Below, piece after piece: positions 1-8,362 of a stretch of DNA of 28,526 nt (position 1 is its first letter; each line of letters begins with the position of its first letter). The stretch is from an uncultured Lachnoanaerobaculum sp. Its GTDB lineage: Bacteria > Bacillota > Clostridia > Lachnospirales > Lachnospiraceae. The position numbers and the translations under genes were made by a program. The stretch lies in assembly GCF_938015485.1 (NCBI RefSeq), contig NZ_CALLVU010000002.1:1-28526 (forward strand), given 5' to 3'. A model generated the notes under the pieces. The model searched no databases, was not told the DNA's origin, and saw only the letters and a list, made by a program, of their open reading frames with translations.

Positions 1-16
1 GTTAATTTTACCACAA

Positions 17-56
17 AAATAGGACCTTTCGCATGAACGAATGGTCCTATTTCTTG
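17..56. terminator. Stem-loop terminator at left edge
   Basis: Bases 17-26 (AAATAGGACC) pair perfectly with 43-52 (GGTCCTATTT). Inside, TTCG (28-31) pairs with CGAA (38-41). The stem is followed by TTTCTT on the plus strand and by TTTTTGTGG on the minus strand, so it may end an upstream gene that lies outside the window or act in both directions. Confidence 0.7.
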
Positions 57-207
57 CGTATGAGAATATTGTTATTGCAAAATATATGTATTCATCATAA
101 AATAAAGTCATATACACGGTTTTATTTTTTCTATGTTCAGTTTAAAGTTTATATCTTATTAAAGTAATTTTTACCGAAGCAAATAAGTATTATTAAAGGG
201 ATGTCGT

Positions 208-1086
208 ATGAGAGGAAGCAAGGAAAAAGATATTACACAAAAGGCACTTGAGATGTATAATGATGTGTTTGCAGATATTATAAATGTACTACTGTTTAAT
301 GGGGAGAGTGTAGTAACGGAAGACAGTTTGACAGATGTATTGCAGGAAAGTATTCTAAAGATAGATGGTAGAATAAGAGCACAGTATAGGGATATCGCAA
401 AATACTGGTACAACAGTAAGATAAAATTATCAATGTTCGGTCTGGAGAACCAAACAAAACCTGAGAAACTGATGCCACTTAGGATCTTTGGATATGACGG
501 AGCGGAGTATACGAGGCAAGCTAAAAATGAGAACAGTAAAGAAGCAAGATATCCCGTTATTACATTAGTATTGTACTTCGGATATAACGGCAGATGGTGT
601 CATCCAACGAATTTGCTTGAACTTTTGGATATAGATAAAAGAATCAAACCATATGTGAATGATTTCAAGATGAATCTATTTGAAATAGCATACCTTGACA
701 GGGAAAAGATAGATATGTTCAAGAGTGACTTTTGGATACTTGCCGATTATCTGTATCAGATGCGTGTAAATAAGGATTATGTAGCAAGTGACACAGTAAT
801 TGAACATGTGGATGAACTTTTGATGCTGATGTCGGCAATGACAAAGGACTACAGATTTGAATATACCATAAATGAAGTTAAAGGAAAGGAGCATGTGACT
901 ATGTGTGAGGTACTGGATAGAGTAGAGGCAAGAGGAAGAGAAGAAGGAATTAAAGAAGGGATTAAAGAAGGTACTGTAAATATCCTTATTTCTCTGGTAA
1001 ATGATGGGATTCTAAGCATTGCGGATGCAGCAAAAAGAGCCGGCATTAGCGAAGAAAGCTTTAGAGGATATTTAGAGCGAGGTTAA
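208..1086 (+). CDS. Rpn-like PD-(D/E)XK nuclease family protein ('transposase' family)
   Basis: This 292-residue protein resembles the Rpn / PD-(D/E)XK nuclease 'transposase' family common in Lachnospiraceae. The N-terminal third has the family pattern FADIINVLLFNGE (about residues 21-33). It is followed by the catalytic-type stretch GLENQTKPEKLMPLRIFGYD (about 79-98), in which the E-N-Q acts as the E-x-Q of the nuclease core, and by YPVITLVLYFG (about 112-122). The C-terminus repeats EGIKEG and ends in a helical segment resembling a small DNA-binding or oligomerisation tail. E. coli Rpn proteins of this fold cut DNA and promote RecA-independent recombination; no activity is shown here. The ATG at 208 has AAAGGG just upstream. 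It stands alone between two terminators. No inverted repeats flank it, so it does not look like a live transposon. Confidence 0.85.
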   Translation: MRGSKEKDITQKALEMYNDVFADIINVLLFNGESVVTEDSLTDVLQESILKIDGRIRAQYRDIAKYWYNSKIKLSMFGLENQTKPEKLMPLRIFGYDGAEYTRQAKNENSKEARYPVITLVLYFGYNGRWCHPTNLLELLDIDKRIKPYVNDFKMNLFEIAYLDREKIDMFKSDFWILADYLYQMRVNKDYVASDTVIEHVDELLMLMSAMTKDYRFEYTINEVKGKEHVTMCEVLDRVEARGREEGIKEGIKEGTVNILISLVNDGILSIADAAKRAGISEESFRGYLERG

Positions 1087-1130
1087 TGCAAATTAGCGTA
1101 TAGTTTTGAATATATTTAAATAAAATCAGT

Positions 1131-1176
1131 GGGGTGTAAAAAACTCAATAAAGTTTTTTCACACCCCGCTTTTTTT
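1131..1176 (+). terminator. Rho-independent terminator after the Rpn-like gene
   Basis: GGGGTGTAAAAAAC (1131-1144) pairs with GTTTTTTCACACCCC (1153-1167) with one bulged C, followed by seven T residues (1170-1176). It lies between the stops of the two convergent genes and may also slow transcription of the minus-strand gene. Confidence 0.85.
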
Positions 1177-1183
1177 ATAGAAA

Positions 1184-1630
1184 CTATTTTTTAAACAGTT
1201 TTGCAAAGAAGCCTTTTTTCTTAGGCTCAGGCTTTATAAGTTTTCCGCCTTTGACACTCTTTATATCAGAGATATAGATGCCGCTTACTACAGCCTTTAC
1301 TTCTGTCTTTAGAGGTATCATGGCAAATACTTTTTCATCCGCCATAAGTGTCATTATTCTTGGCCCTACCTTGGCCTTTACTATGGGGACTTTCGTCCAT
1401 TTCAGATACCAAGGCGTCTGCTCATATACAATCTTAGGCAGACCTGATTCTTTTATTTTCAGTTTCTTTTTATCTATAATAAGCATCGAAACCGTTTGTT
1501 TGGCAGCTTCCATAGCCGCCTGTGACTCTACCTGCTTTGTCTCCATCTTTCTTCCGAAAAAATAGAGGGCAACTAAGGCAGCGAGTAATATAACGAGTAT
1601 GACAATAAGAATTGTCAAAAATGTTCTCAC
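1184..1630 (-). CDS. Conserved single-pass membrane protein, function unknown
   Basis: The protein of about 148 residues begins with one strongly hydrophobic helix (about residues 3-25), followed by a soluble domain of about 100 residues and a basic tail ending in FFAKLFKK. I chose the GTG at 1630 because GGAGG (complement of 1639-1643) lies exactly 8 bases upstream; a TTG at 1645 in the same frame overlaps that site and is unlikely. The short N-terminus with positive charge after the helix suggests the soluble part is cytoplasmic. The promoter just upstream (1677-1705) supports expression as a single gene. I do not recognise the domain, although similar proteins seem to occur in related Clostridia. 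No catalytic motif is visible. Confidence 0.7.
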   Translation of the reverse strand: MRTFLTILIVILVILLAALVALYFFGRKMETKQVESQAAMEAAKQTVSMLIIDKKKLKIKESGLPKIVYEQTPWYLKWTKVPIVKAKVGPRIMTLMADEKVFAMIPLKTEVKAVVSGIYISDIKSVKGGKLIKPEPKKKGFFAKLFKK

Positions 1631-1676
1631 TTTTAATTCCTCCAAAAATAAAAATTGTGAAGTATCACTGACGACA

Positions 1677-1705
1677 ATTATATCAAAATCTTAACAATTT
1701 ATCAA
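1677..1705 (-). promoter_or_regulatory. Promoter of the membrane-protein gene (minus strand)
   Basis: On the minus strand TTGATA (1705-1700) and TATAAT (1682-1677) are 17 bases apart, and a TGA directly before the -10 gives an extended -10 (TGATATAAT). The transcript would start near 1670, about 40 bases before the GTG at 1630. Confidence 0.7.
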
Positions 1706-1755
1706 CAAATTCTCAATATGATACCGATAAGTTTAATTTAAGTTTGAAAATATTG

Positions 1756-1764
1756 TGATATAAT
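1756..1764 (+). promoter_or_regulatory. Extended -10 promoter of the nicotinamidase-like gene
   Basis: TGATATAAT is a full extended -10 element (TGn-TATAAT) about 29 bases before the ATG at 1793. No good -35 is visible at the right distance, which is tolerable for extended -10 promoters. It is divergent from the promoter at 1677-1705. Confidence 0.55.
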
Positions 1765-1792
1765 AGCCTCATAATGTTTTTTAGGAGGCTAT

Positions 1793-2314
1793 ATGAGAAA
1801 GATACTTATTGTTATAGATATGCAAAACGATTTTATTGACGGGAGTCTCGGTACCAAGGAAGCTGTAGACATAGTAGAAGATGTTAAGAAAAAAATCCTT
1901 ACATATGATAAAAGGGATGTATTTGCAACTATGGATACTCACGAAGAGAACTACCTTGATACTCAGGAAGGTAAAAATCTTCCGGTATCACATTGTATAG
2001 AAAATACTGAGGGTTGGGAGCTGAATAATGAGATAGCAGGGCTTATATATCCTGAGAATGTATTTAAGAAGCCGACTTTTGGAAGTGTGGAGCTTGCTAA
2101 AAAGATAAGTGATATAGCAAAAGAGGGAGAGATAGAAATAGAGTTGGTCGGACTTTGTACAGATATATGTGTGGTTTCCAATGCTCTGCTTTTGAAGGCG
2201 TTTTTACCTGAGACAAAGATAAGTGTAGATTCCGCATGCTGTGCCGGTGTGACTGTAGAAAAGCATAATGCCGCACTTGAGACTTTAAGAAGTTGCCAAG
2301 TTAATATAGAATAA
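1793..2314 (+). CDS. Nicotinamidase / isochorismatase-family cysteine hydrolase
   Basis: The 173-residue protein has the whole catalytic set of the PncA-like branch: D9 in VIDMQNDF, K93 in FKKPTF and the nucleophile C126 in GLCTDICVVS. The metal-binding residues of nicotinamidases also appear: D48 and H50 (TMDTH) and H67 (PVSHC). This favours nicotinamidase (nicotinamide to nicotinate, NAD salvage) over true isochorismatases, which lack the metal site, but the substrate is not proven. The length is a little below the usual 180-210. AGGAGG (1783-1788) sits 4 bases before the ATG. It has its own extended -10 promoter and a strong terminator, so it is monocistronic. I leave the symbol blank because pncA is likely but not certain. 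Confidence 0.85.
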   Translation: MRKILIVIDMQNDFIDGSLGTKEAVDIVEDVKKKILTYDKRDVFATMDTHEENYLDTQEGKNLPVSHCIENTEGWELNNEIAGLIYPENVFKKPTFGSVELAKKISDIAKEGEIEIELVGLCTDICVVSNALLLKAFLPETKISVDSACCAGVTVEKHNAALETLRSCQVNIE

Positions 2315-2331
2315 TATTTCGGATTGATTAA

Positions 2332-2373
2332 AAGTCTTACATACAAGTTTTGCTTGTTTGTAGGACTTTTTTT
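2332..2373 (+). terminator. Rho-independent terminator after the hydrolase gene
   Basis: A 16-bp stem (2332-2347 with 2353-2368; 14 Watson-Crick pairs, one G-U wobble, one T-T mismatch) closes a 5-base loop and is followed by a run of T to 2373. Confidence 0.9.
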
Positions 2374-2491
2374 GATTTCACAAATTGTTCACAGAATAAC
2401 AGATTTTTTTAAGTTTCATTTCAGCTTGAGATTGTATCCTTAATGCATCAAAGGAAAACAAACCTTTAAAAAATAAAAAAGAGGTATACAT

Positions 2492-4597
2492 ATGAAGAAG
2501 AATATAAATAAAAAAAATAAGACAATAGCTTTATCGCTGGCAGGAATGGGACTTATGTTAAGCCTTGGTGCTTGCAGTAATGTAGGAGCCAATGCGGCTA
2601 CACTAAGTGCAAATGTAAGCAATCAGGACACAAAGGGAAGTACCACAAATATAAGTGTGGACAATAACACTGTCAGTATAAACGGAGACGGTGCAAGCAG
2701 CGAAGGTAATGTGATAACTGTAAGCAAGGCAGGCAATTATAATTTTACAGGTACTTTGGATGAAGGACAGATAATCGTAGATGCTGACGGTGATGTAAAC
2801 TTTACATTCAACAACTTCAGTATTTCATATTCCAAGGATGCTCCGATAGTGGCAAAGAAAGGAAACTTAAATATCATATCGGCTGACGGCACGGACAATA
2901 AGGTCAGTGACAAGAGAGCTGCCAACACAGAGGATGAAAACAGTTCAAGTGATAGCTCAAAGGAGGCATATGATGCGTCCATCTATGGCGAAGCCGATAT
3001 AAATCTTAGCGGAGGCGGCAAGCTTACAGTAGAAGGAGGTTACGAGGACGGAATACACAGTAAGTCAAACTTGAGTGTTGAGAGTGGAAATTATTCCGTT
3101 ACGGCTTCACACCACGGACTGAACGGAAAGACAACTTTGGTTGTTAAGAACGGTACTTTTGATATTACTACTGTAGAGGATGCATTCCACTCAAAGGGCG
3201 ATGTTACTGTAGAAAACGGTGAAATAAATATAAACGCAGGTGATGATGCAGTACATGCCGACAATACACTTACTGTCAAGGACGGAAAGATAAATGTTGC
3301 AGCTTCCAATGAGGGACTCGAAGGTATCACTGTAAATATTGAAGGTGGAGACATTACAGTCAATTCAAGCGATGACGGCGTGAATGCGGCAGGTGATACC
3401 GAGGACGGATCGCAGGCAAGCTACGTTATAAATATTTCAGGCGGTAACTTAAAGGTGGTACCGGGCGGTGACGGTATAGATTCAAACGGTGATCTGAATA
3501 TTTCAGGAGGAAATATATTTATAGACGGTCCGTCTGACGGTGGTAATGCACCTGTTGACTATGACGGAACCGCCACTATAACAGGCGGAAGCATACTTGC
3601 TACCGGAAACTCAGGTATGTTTGAGGGCTTTAACGGCAACGGCTCAACTCAGTCAAGTATTATATATTATCTTGACAGCAATGTTACGCCGGGAAGTACC
3701 ATAAAGCTTACCGATGAATCGGGTAATGAGATATTCTCGTCGGCAGATCAGACTCAGAGCTACAATGCGGTACTTTATAGCAGTGATAAGCTTGAGAGCG
3801 GAAAGAAATATGAGATAAGTGTCGGTGACAGTAAGGAGTCTGTAACATTGGAGAGCGGATCCAATACTGTTGGAAACCGTCAGGGCGGAATGGGACAGCC
3901 ACCACAGGGAGGTCCACAGGGCGGAGGTAATGGAGGCCGTCAGGGCCAGCCGCCACAGATGAACGGAAGCGGTAGAGAGCAGGGTGGAATGGGACAGTCA
4001 CCACAAGGAGGAAACTTCGGAGGCCCGCAGGGCGGAGGTAACGGAGAACGTCAAGGTCAGCCGCCGCAGGGAGGAAACTCAGGAGGCAAGCAGGGCAAAG
4101 ATAACGGAGGCCGTCAGGGTCAGCCGCCACAGATGAACGGAAACGGTAGAGAGCAGGGCGGAATGGGCCAGCCGCCACAAGAAGGAAACTTCGGAGGAGG
4201 TCAGGGCGGAAATAACGGAGACCGTCAGGGCCAGCCGCCACAGATGAACGGAAACGGTAGAGAGCAGGGCGGAATGGGACAGCCGCCACAGGGCGGAAAC
4301 TTCGGAGGAGGTCAGGGCGGAGGTAACGGAGACCGTCAGGGTCAGCCGCCGCAGGGAGGAAACTTCGGGGGCCAGCAGGGCGGAGGTAACGGAGACAGTC
4401 AAGGTCAGCCATCACAGATGAACGGAAACGGTAGAGAGCAGGGCGGAATGGGCCAGCTGCCACAGGGAGGTCAGAAGCCGGATCAGGCACATATTGATGA
4501 CAGCCAAAACAGCAAAAATAAAGGTGATTCAAAGAAGAAAAAGAACAAACAAAAGAATAATAAAAACACTGAGAACAAATCAGGAAAGGAGCAATAA
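2492..4597 (+). CDS. Carbohydrate-binding-domain lipoprotein with Gly/Gln/Pro repeat tail
   Basis: This 701-residue protein starts with a lipoprotein signal whose lipobox LGAC places the lipidated cysteine at residue 28. Residues about 50-455 show repeated short strands of the type 'GGxxxVxxGxDGI(N/H)SxGDLNISGG', the layered beta-helix pattern of the DUF4353 / Cthe_2159-like carbohydrate-binding family, whose known members bind acidic plant polysaccharides and cellulose. Residues about 462-660 are low-complexity Gly-Gln-Pro-Asn repeats (listed separately). The last 35 residues are rich in Lys and Asn. The likely location is the outer face of the membrane, with the tail reaching into the wall. 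GAGG about 6 bases before the ATG supports the start. Its TAA overlaps the next ATG (TAATG), so it is translationally coupled to the glycosyltransferase. Ligand and function of the tail are unknown. Confidence 0.85.
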   Translation: MKKNINKKNKTIALSLAGMGLMLSLGACSNVGANAATLSANVSNQDTKGSTTNISVDNNTVSINGDGASSEGNVITVSKAGNYNFTGTLDEGQIIVDADGDVNFTFNNFSISYSKDAPIVAKKGNLNIISADGTDNKVSDKRAANTEDENSSSDSSKEAYDASIYGEADINLSGGGKLTVEGGYEDGIHSKSNLSVESGNYSVTASHHGLNGKTTLVVKNGTFDITTVEDAFHSKGDVTVENGEININAGDDAVHADNTLTVKDGKINVAASNEGLEGITVNIEGGDITVNSSDDGVNAAGDTEDGSQASYVINISGGNLKVVPGGDGIDSNGDLNISGGNIFIDGPSDGGNAPVDYDGTATITGGSILATGNSGMFEGFNGNGSTQSSIIYYLDSNVTPGSTIKLTDESGNEIFSSADQTQSYNAVLYSSDKLESGKKYEISVGDSKESVTLESGSNTVGNRQGGMGQPPQGGPQGGGNGGRQGQPPQMNGSGREQGGMGQSPQGGNFGGPQGGGNGERQGQPPQGGNSGGKQGKDNGGRQGQPPQMNGNGREQGGMGQPPQEGNFGGGQGGNNGDRQGQPPQMNGNGREQGGMGQPPQGGNFGGGQGGGNGDRQGQPPQGGNFGGQQGGGNGDSQGQPSQMNGNGREQGGMGQLPQGGQKPDQAHIDDSQNSKNKGDSKKKKNKQKNNKNTENKSGKEQ
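3875..4474 (+). repeat. In-frame tandem repeats encoding a Gly/Gln/Pro-rich tail
   Basis: About 600 bases consist of degenerate in-frame repeats. Five units each begin with (R/N)(E/R)QGGMGQ. The basic unit is about 37 residues (111 bases) and ends in QPPQMNGNG. Two units carry an extra copy of a 21-residue block (63 bases, core RQGQPPQ plus GGNFGG), giving 58 residues. The first and last units are shortened. The nested 63/111/174-base periodicity implies growth by unequal crossover or slippage. Charged positions vary among E, D and G. Because the repeat lacks stops in other frames, it also creates a long spurious antisense ORF. Confidence 0.9.
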
Positions 4598-5643
4598 TGA
4601 GAAGATTCGCCCTAATACCGGCATACAAGCCAAATGAAAATTTGATATATTTTGTACAGTCCTTGGAAAAAAGAGGAATAGAGGTAGTAGTGGTGGATGA
4701 CGGCTCAGGGGAAGAATATCTTCCCCTCTTTTCACAACTTGGAAAAAACAGCAATGCAAAGATTATAAGGTTTTATATAAATCAGGGAAAGGGTGCGGCA
4801 CTTAAAGAAGGGCTTTCATATCTGAACAATATTGAAGGCGATTTTAAAGTGATCACATTAGATGCGGACGGCCAACATTCACTACAGGATGCAATATATT
4901 TGCTTGAAAAAGCCGCTACAAGTGAAGATATTTTGATACTTGGTTCAAGGGAGCAGTCAAAGGATTCGCCTCTTCGCTCAAGGATAGGAAATTATATTAC
5001 AAAAAAGGTATTCTGTTTTTCTACAGGAGTGGATATAGAGGATACTCAAACAGGTATGAGAGCATTCAGAAAAAATCTGATACCTAAGCTTTTGGAGATA
5101 AAAGGTGAGAGATACGAGTACGAGATGAATATGTTGCTTGAATTTGCTAAGGAGGGTATCAAGATGAAAGAATATCCTATCGAAACAATTTATATCAATG
5201 ACAATGAAGAGAGTCATTTTGATACGGTGAAGGACTCTATAAGGATATACAGTCAGATTATAAAGTTTTGCACAAGTTCGTTGCTGTCATTCGGCATAGA
5301 TTTTTTGATATACAGTATCAGTTTGATAATGTCGGGGAGTATATTATTTTCAAATGCTTTTGCCAGAATTATATCACTGCACTTTAATTTCTTTATCAAT
5401 AAGAAGTTTGTATTTGAAGATGGCAAAAGCGGAAAGACAAGCAGTAAGGAATACTTCAGTTATTTGGGATTGGCGGCATTTATATTTGTGATGAATACAT
5501 TGATACTTCGCGGAATAGTGGAAACATTTCATATAAATGCAATTATTGCAAAGATACTTACAGAGGTGATTTTATTTACATTATCATATTTGGTGCAGAA
5601 AAAACTTGTGTTCTCAAAAGAAAAGGTGGCACAGATTGTTTAA
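4597..5643 (+). CDS. GT2 glycosyltransferase fused to a GtrA membrane domain
   Basis: Residues 1-205 are a GT-A family 2 glycosyltransferase of the dolichyl-phosphate-mannose-synthase type: LIPAYKPNENL at the start, VVVDDGS (31-37) and the metal/sugar-nucleotide motif DADGQH (89-94). Residues about 222-340 have four hydrophobic helices with a central NFFINKKFVF, typical of GtrA domains, which are proposed to flip or handle lipid-linked sugars. The likely reaction is transfer of a hexose from a nucleotide sugar to undecaprenyl phosphate at the cytoplasmic face, with the GtrA part helping presentation on the outside. The start overlaps the preceding stop by one base. The fusion of the two domains in one chain is seen in several Clostridia. 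Sugar and acceptor are not determinable here. Confidence 0.9.
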   Translation: MRRFALIPAYKPNENLIYFVQSLEKRGIEVVVVDDGSGEEYLPLFSQLGKNSNAKIIRFYINQGKGAALKEGLSYLNNIEGDFKVITLDADGQHSLQDAIYLLEKAATSEDILILGSREQSKDSPLRSRIGNYITKKVFCFSTGVDIEDTQTGMRAFRKNLIPKLLEIKGERYEYEMNMLLEFAKEGIKMKEYPIETIYINDNEESHFDTVKDSIRIYSQIIKFCTSSLLSFGIDFLIYSISLIMSGSILFSNAFARIISLHFNFFINKKFVFEDGKSGKTSSKEYFSYLGLAAFIFVMNTLILRGIVETFHINAIIAKILTEVILFTLSYLVQKKLVFSKEKVAQIV

Positions 5644-5659
5644 AAGAATGGAGTAAGAT

Positions 5660-6685
5660 ATGAAAAAATTCGGTAAAAAAGGACTTGGAGTGCTGTACGG
5701 TGTACTTTTATTTTCATTCAGTACATATGCGCTTTTAGATACTTTTGTGATACCGCACCCTATACAGAGTGTGGAGATAAATGCAATAGCGGAGACTACA
5801 AGCACTTCAGGTATAAAAGAAAGCGTTGAGGCTGCAATACAGTCAAAGCTTGGTAATAATACGTATACAACGGTAGAAACCGACAGTACTACGACCGCAT
5901 CCGAAAATACTGATACTGCAGTGGAAACCGCTGCAAGTGTTGTTGAGGGCGGAACAGTTATAGGTCAGTATTCTGACAGTAAAATAAGTATTACATTAAA
6001 GCAGTACAGAGAGTACGACAGCAATATTTATGTGGCGGATGTGACCGTATCGGACGCTTCCGATTTAAAGACCGCACTTGCCGATAATACATACGGAAGA
6101 AATATCACAGATACAACTTCAGATATGGCGGCAAACAATAATGCGGTTTTGGCAATAAACGGTGACTACTACGGGGCAAGACAGAGCGGATATGTTATAA
6201 GAAACGGAAAGCTCTACCGTGATACTTCAGGAAACAGAGACGCTTTGGTAATACAAAAAAATGGTGAGTTTAAGTTTGTTTCGGAAAGTGAGACAATTGC
6301 AAGCGATCTTTTACAAGATGGAGCGTTACAGGTGTTTTCATTCGGTCCGGTGCTTTTAAATAACGTTGAGATTTCAGTAGGCGAAAACGACGAGGTGGGT
6401 ATGGCAATGGCAAGCAATCCCAGAACCGCTATAGGATATCTTGGAAACAATCACTATGTATTTGTAGTATCTGACGGAAGAACAAGTGAGAGTGCAGGAT
6501 TAAGCCTTTATGAACTTGCAAGCTTTATGAAAGAACTTGGTGTAAAGGATGCATACAACTTGGACGGCGGCGGTTCTTCCACCATGGTATTTAAGGGAGA
6601 GATTATAAACAATCCTACCACAAGCGGACGCTCGGGTGAGGAAAGAGCTGTAAGCGATATAGTATATATAGGAGGTGAGAGCTGA
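5660..6685 (+). CDS. Phosphodiester glycosidase (NAGPA-like) family exported protein
   Basis: The 341-residue protein has one N-terminal hydrophobic helix (about 8-30), acting as signal anchor. A Thr/Ser-rich linker (about 45-100) leads to a phosphodiester-glycosidase domain (about 110-341). Family hallmarks visible are LAINGDYYG, the RTAIGY region, YVFVVSDGR, and near the end NLDGGGSSTMVFKG and a late RAVSDIVYIG. The family includes the human 'uncovering enzyme' and bacterial exopolysaccharide proteins that cleave sugar-phosphodiester bonds. In this setting it could trim phosphodiester-linked sugars of a surface polymer. GGAG lies about 7 bases before the ATG. It follows the glycosyltransferase by 16 bases, and its TGA overlaps the next ATG (TGATG). 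Confidence 0.85.
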   Translation: MKKFGKKGLGVLYGVLLFSFSTYALLDTFVIPHPIQSVEINAIAETTSTSGIKESVEAAIQSKLGNNTYTTVETDSTTTASENTDTAVETAASVVEGGTVIGQYSDSKISITLKQYREYDSNIYVADVTVSDASDLKTALADNTYGRNITDTTSDMAANNNAVLAINGDYYGARQSGYVIRNGKLYRDTSGNRDALVIQKNGEFKFVSESETIASDLLQDGALQVFSFGPVLLNNVEISVGENDEVGMAMASNPRTAIGYLGNNHYVFVVSDGRTSESAGLSLYELASFMKELGVKDAYNLDGGGSSTMVFKGEIINNPTTSGRSGEERAVSDIVYIGGES

Positions 6686-7053
6686 TGAAGAAATCATTTA
6701 TATATCTTGGAATCTCTGCATTTGTATTTATCTTTTCACAAGTGTATGAGCATTTCTCACACGGAGTCTATTCGGGCTTTATGATATATGCGTTTTTGAT
6801 ACCTTTTGTAGGGCTTTTTGTACCGAGTATTTTAAACAGTCTTATATTAAAAAGAGAGATTCCCGATATGGCCAAGCTGTCATTAAAATGCGGTATAGCA
6901 ACACTTACGGTAGGTTCAATATATAAGGGAGTCCTTGAAATATACGGTACAAGTACAAATTTTGAGATAATTTATCTGACAGTTGGATTGACGTTTTGTA
7001 TACTTGCAGGTATACTGATGACAATAAAGGTAAATATAAAAGCGGAGGGGTAG
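6685..7053 (+). CDS. Small polytopic membrane protein, function unknown
   Basis: This 122-residue, highly hydrophobic protein appears to have four membrane helices (about residues 4-20, 28-50, 67-84 and 93-115) with short loops. I do not recognise a family. Its first base overlaps the stop of the glycosidase gene, so it is translationally coupled and is probably an accessory membrane part of the same envelope operon. The stop codon (7051-7053) lies in the loop of the operon terminator. Confidence 0.7.
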   Translation: MKKSFIYLGISAFVFIFSQVYEHFSHGVYSGFMIYAFLIPFVGLFVPSILNSLILKREIPDMAKLSLKCGIATLTVGSIYKGVLEIYGTSTNFEIIYLTVGLTFCILAGILMTIKVNIKAEG

Positions 7054-7069
7054 TGCCCCTCCTTTATGT
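7044..7069. terminator. Bidirectional terminator between convergent operons
   Basis: GGAGGGG (7044-7050) pairs with CCCCTCC (7056-7062) around the loop TAGTG, which contains the upstream gene's stop. Plus-strand reading is followed by TTTATGTTT. Minus-strand reading is followed by GCTTTTATATTT. It therefore can end both the glycan operon and the two-component operon. Confidence 0.8.
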
Positions 7070-8362
7070 TTAATGAAAATACACATTAAAGCATATCTTT
7101 TTATTCTCACTCTTTATCTTGATTTCACCTTTGTGCATGGCGACTATCTCTTTTGCAATGGGAAGTCCCAGACCGTAGCCGGCACTTGAGTGGGATTCAT
7201 CAAGTCTGTAAAATCTCTTGAAGATATTTTGAGTATCTTCCTTTGAAAGCTCTTTTAAGATGTCATTTTCCACAGAGAGAATGACATTATTTTTTTGCTT
7301 GCAGAGTGTAAGGCTTGTATGAGATAAGGAGTACTTTAAGGCATTTTCCAAAAGTATTGATATAAGGTCCTTTATCTTTTTGGCATCTCCGAGTATAGAG
7401 ATATTATCCGCTATATTGTAATCAAAGGTCTTCGAATCCTCGAAAAATAATGGTTCAAAATACATACATTCATTATCTGTAAGCTTGGACAGTTCTACAG
7501 GCTGCATATGCTCTTTTCTGTCCTGCCAGTTTTCAAGCCTGCCCAGGTTTAAAAGGTCCTCTGTCAGATGCTTCATTCTGGTACTCATTTCGTCAATGCC
7601 GTAAATATTTTTCTTAATCAGATCAATACTTTGAGTATCGAAGTTATCTTTTGACAGAAGATTCTTGAGATTGCCGATATTATTTATAATTACTGTAAGC
7701 GGCGTCTTAAGCTCATGTGACGCATCCGAGATAAACTGCCGCTGTGAGATAATTGCATCACTCACCGGACGAATGCTCTTTTTCACAAAATATCTTGAAA
7801 AAAGTATTATGATTGCAGACAGTATAAAGAACAAAGCTGTAAGTAAAACAGAAAGTCTTTGTAAGCTTTTTATCTCATTGCTAAAGTCTGTGACTGCAAT
7901 ACGATACAGTGTATGACCTGTAAAGTTTGAGTCACCGGGGTTGCCGCCTTCATCCTTTGAGTAATTTGCATCATCCTCAAAATTATCAGGCGGAGCATCC
8001 TTTTTACAAAGATAAGCAATCTTACCGCCGTTTATTGAAGAAAAAAGTTTTTCATCCTCATTTATCTTAGATATTGCGTCTTTTGCTATTTTTGACTTGG
8101 TATAGTCATCTAAGAAAAAATCAGGTCCTTTGCTGTCAATCACCTCAGAGTCGGAGTTTACAAGCATCATAAAAATAGGGTATGAACCTGATGAATTGTA
8201 ATCATGCATCGGTGAATTGACGGCGGTAGTAAGGGCGGTCTTGAGGCTGCTGTACAGAGAGTATCTGTTGAATAGGAAAGGGAAGATAAGTAAAAACAGC
8301 AACAAAAATATACTGACGGATGACAAAAGCAAGGTGAGTCTTCTTTGTAATTTTTTAATCAT
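7070..8362 (-). CDS. Membrane sensor histidine kinase
   Basis: The 430-residue kinase has two membrane helices (about 10-32 and 170-190) framing an extracytoplasmic domain of about 135 residues. The end of that domain is unusually acidic and rich in Asn/Gly (about 124-148). The phosphoacceptor is H216 in FISDASHELKTPL, followed by an N box (LLENALKYS) and a G box (GYGLGLPIAKEIV). Only about 25 residues separate the second helix from the His box, so a full HAMP domain is missing. It overlaps the response regulator upstream by 8 bases. Signal unknown; the convergent envelope-glycan operon suggests, but does not show, an envelope-related signal. Confidence 0.92.
   Translation of the reverse strand: MIKKLQRRLTLLLSSVSIFLLLFLLIFPFLFNRYSLYSSLKTALTTAVNSPMHDYNSSGSYPIFMMLVNSDSEVIDSKGPDFFLDDYTKSKIAKDAISKINEDEKLFSSINGGKIAYLCKKDAPPDNFEDDANYSKDEGGNPGDSNFTGHTLYRIAVTDFSNEIKSLQRLSVLLTALFFILSAIIILFSRYFVKKSIRPVSDAIISQRQFISDASHELKTPLTVIINNIGNLKNLLSKDNFDTQSIDLIKKNIYGIDEMSTRMKHLTEDLLNLGRLENWQDRKEHMQPVELSKLTDNECMYFEPLFFEDSKTFDYNIADNISILGDAKKIKDLISILLENALKYSLSHTSLTLCKQKNNVILSVENDILKELSKEDTQNIFKRFYRLDESHSSAGYGLGLPIAKEIVAMHKGEIKIKSENKKICFNVYFH

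Noticed and set aside
3708..4754. 348-codon open frame on the minus strand, with another at 4079-4402, opposite the lipoprotein
   Set aside because: It is produced by the stop-poor GC-rich tandem repeats of the plus-strand gene. The translation is a repetitive Arg/Leu/Ser string with no family resemblance, and there is no ribosome site.
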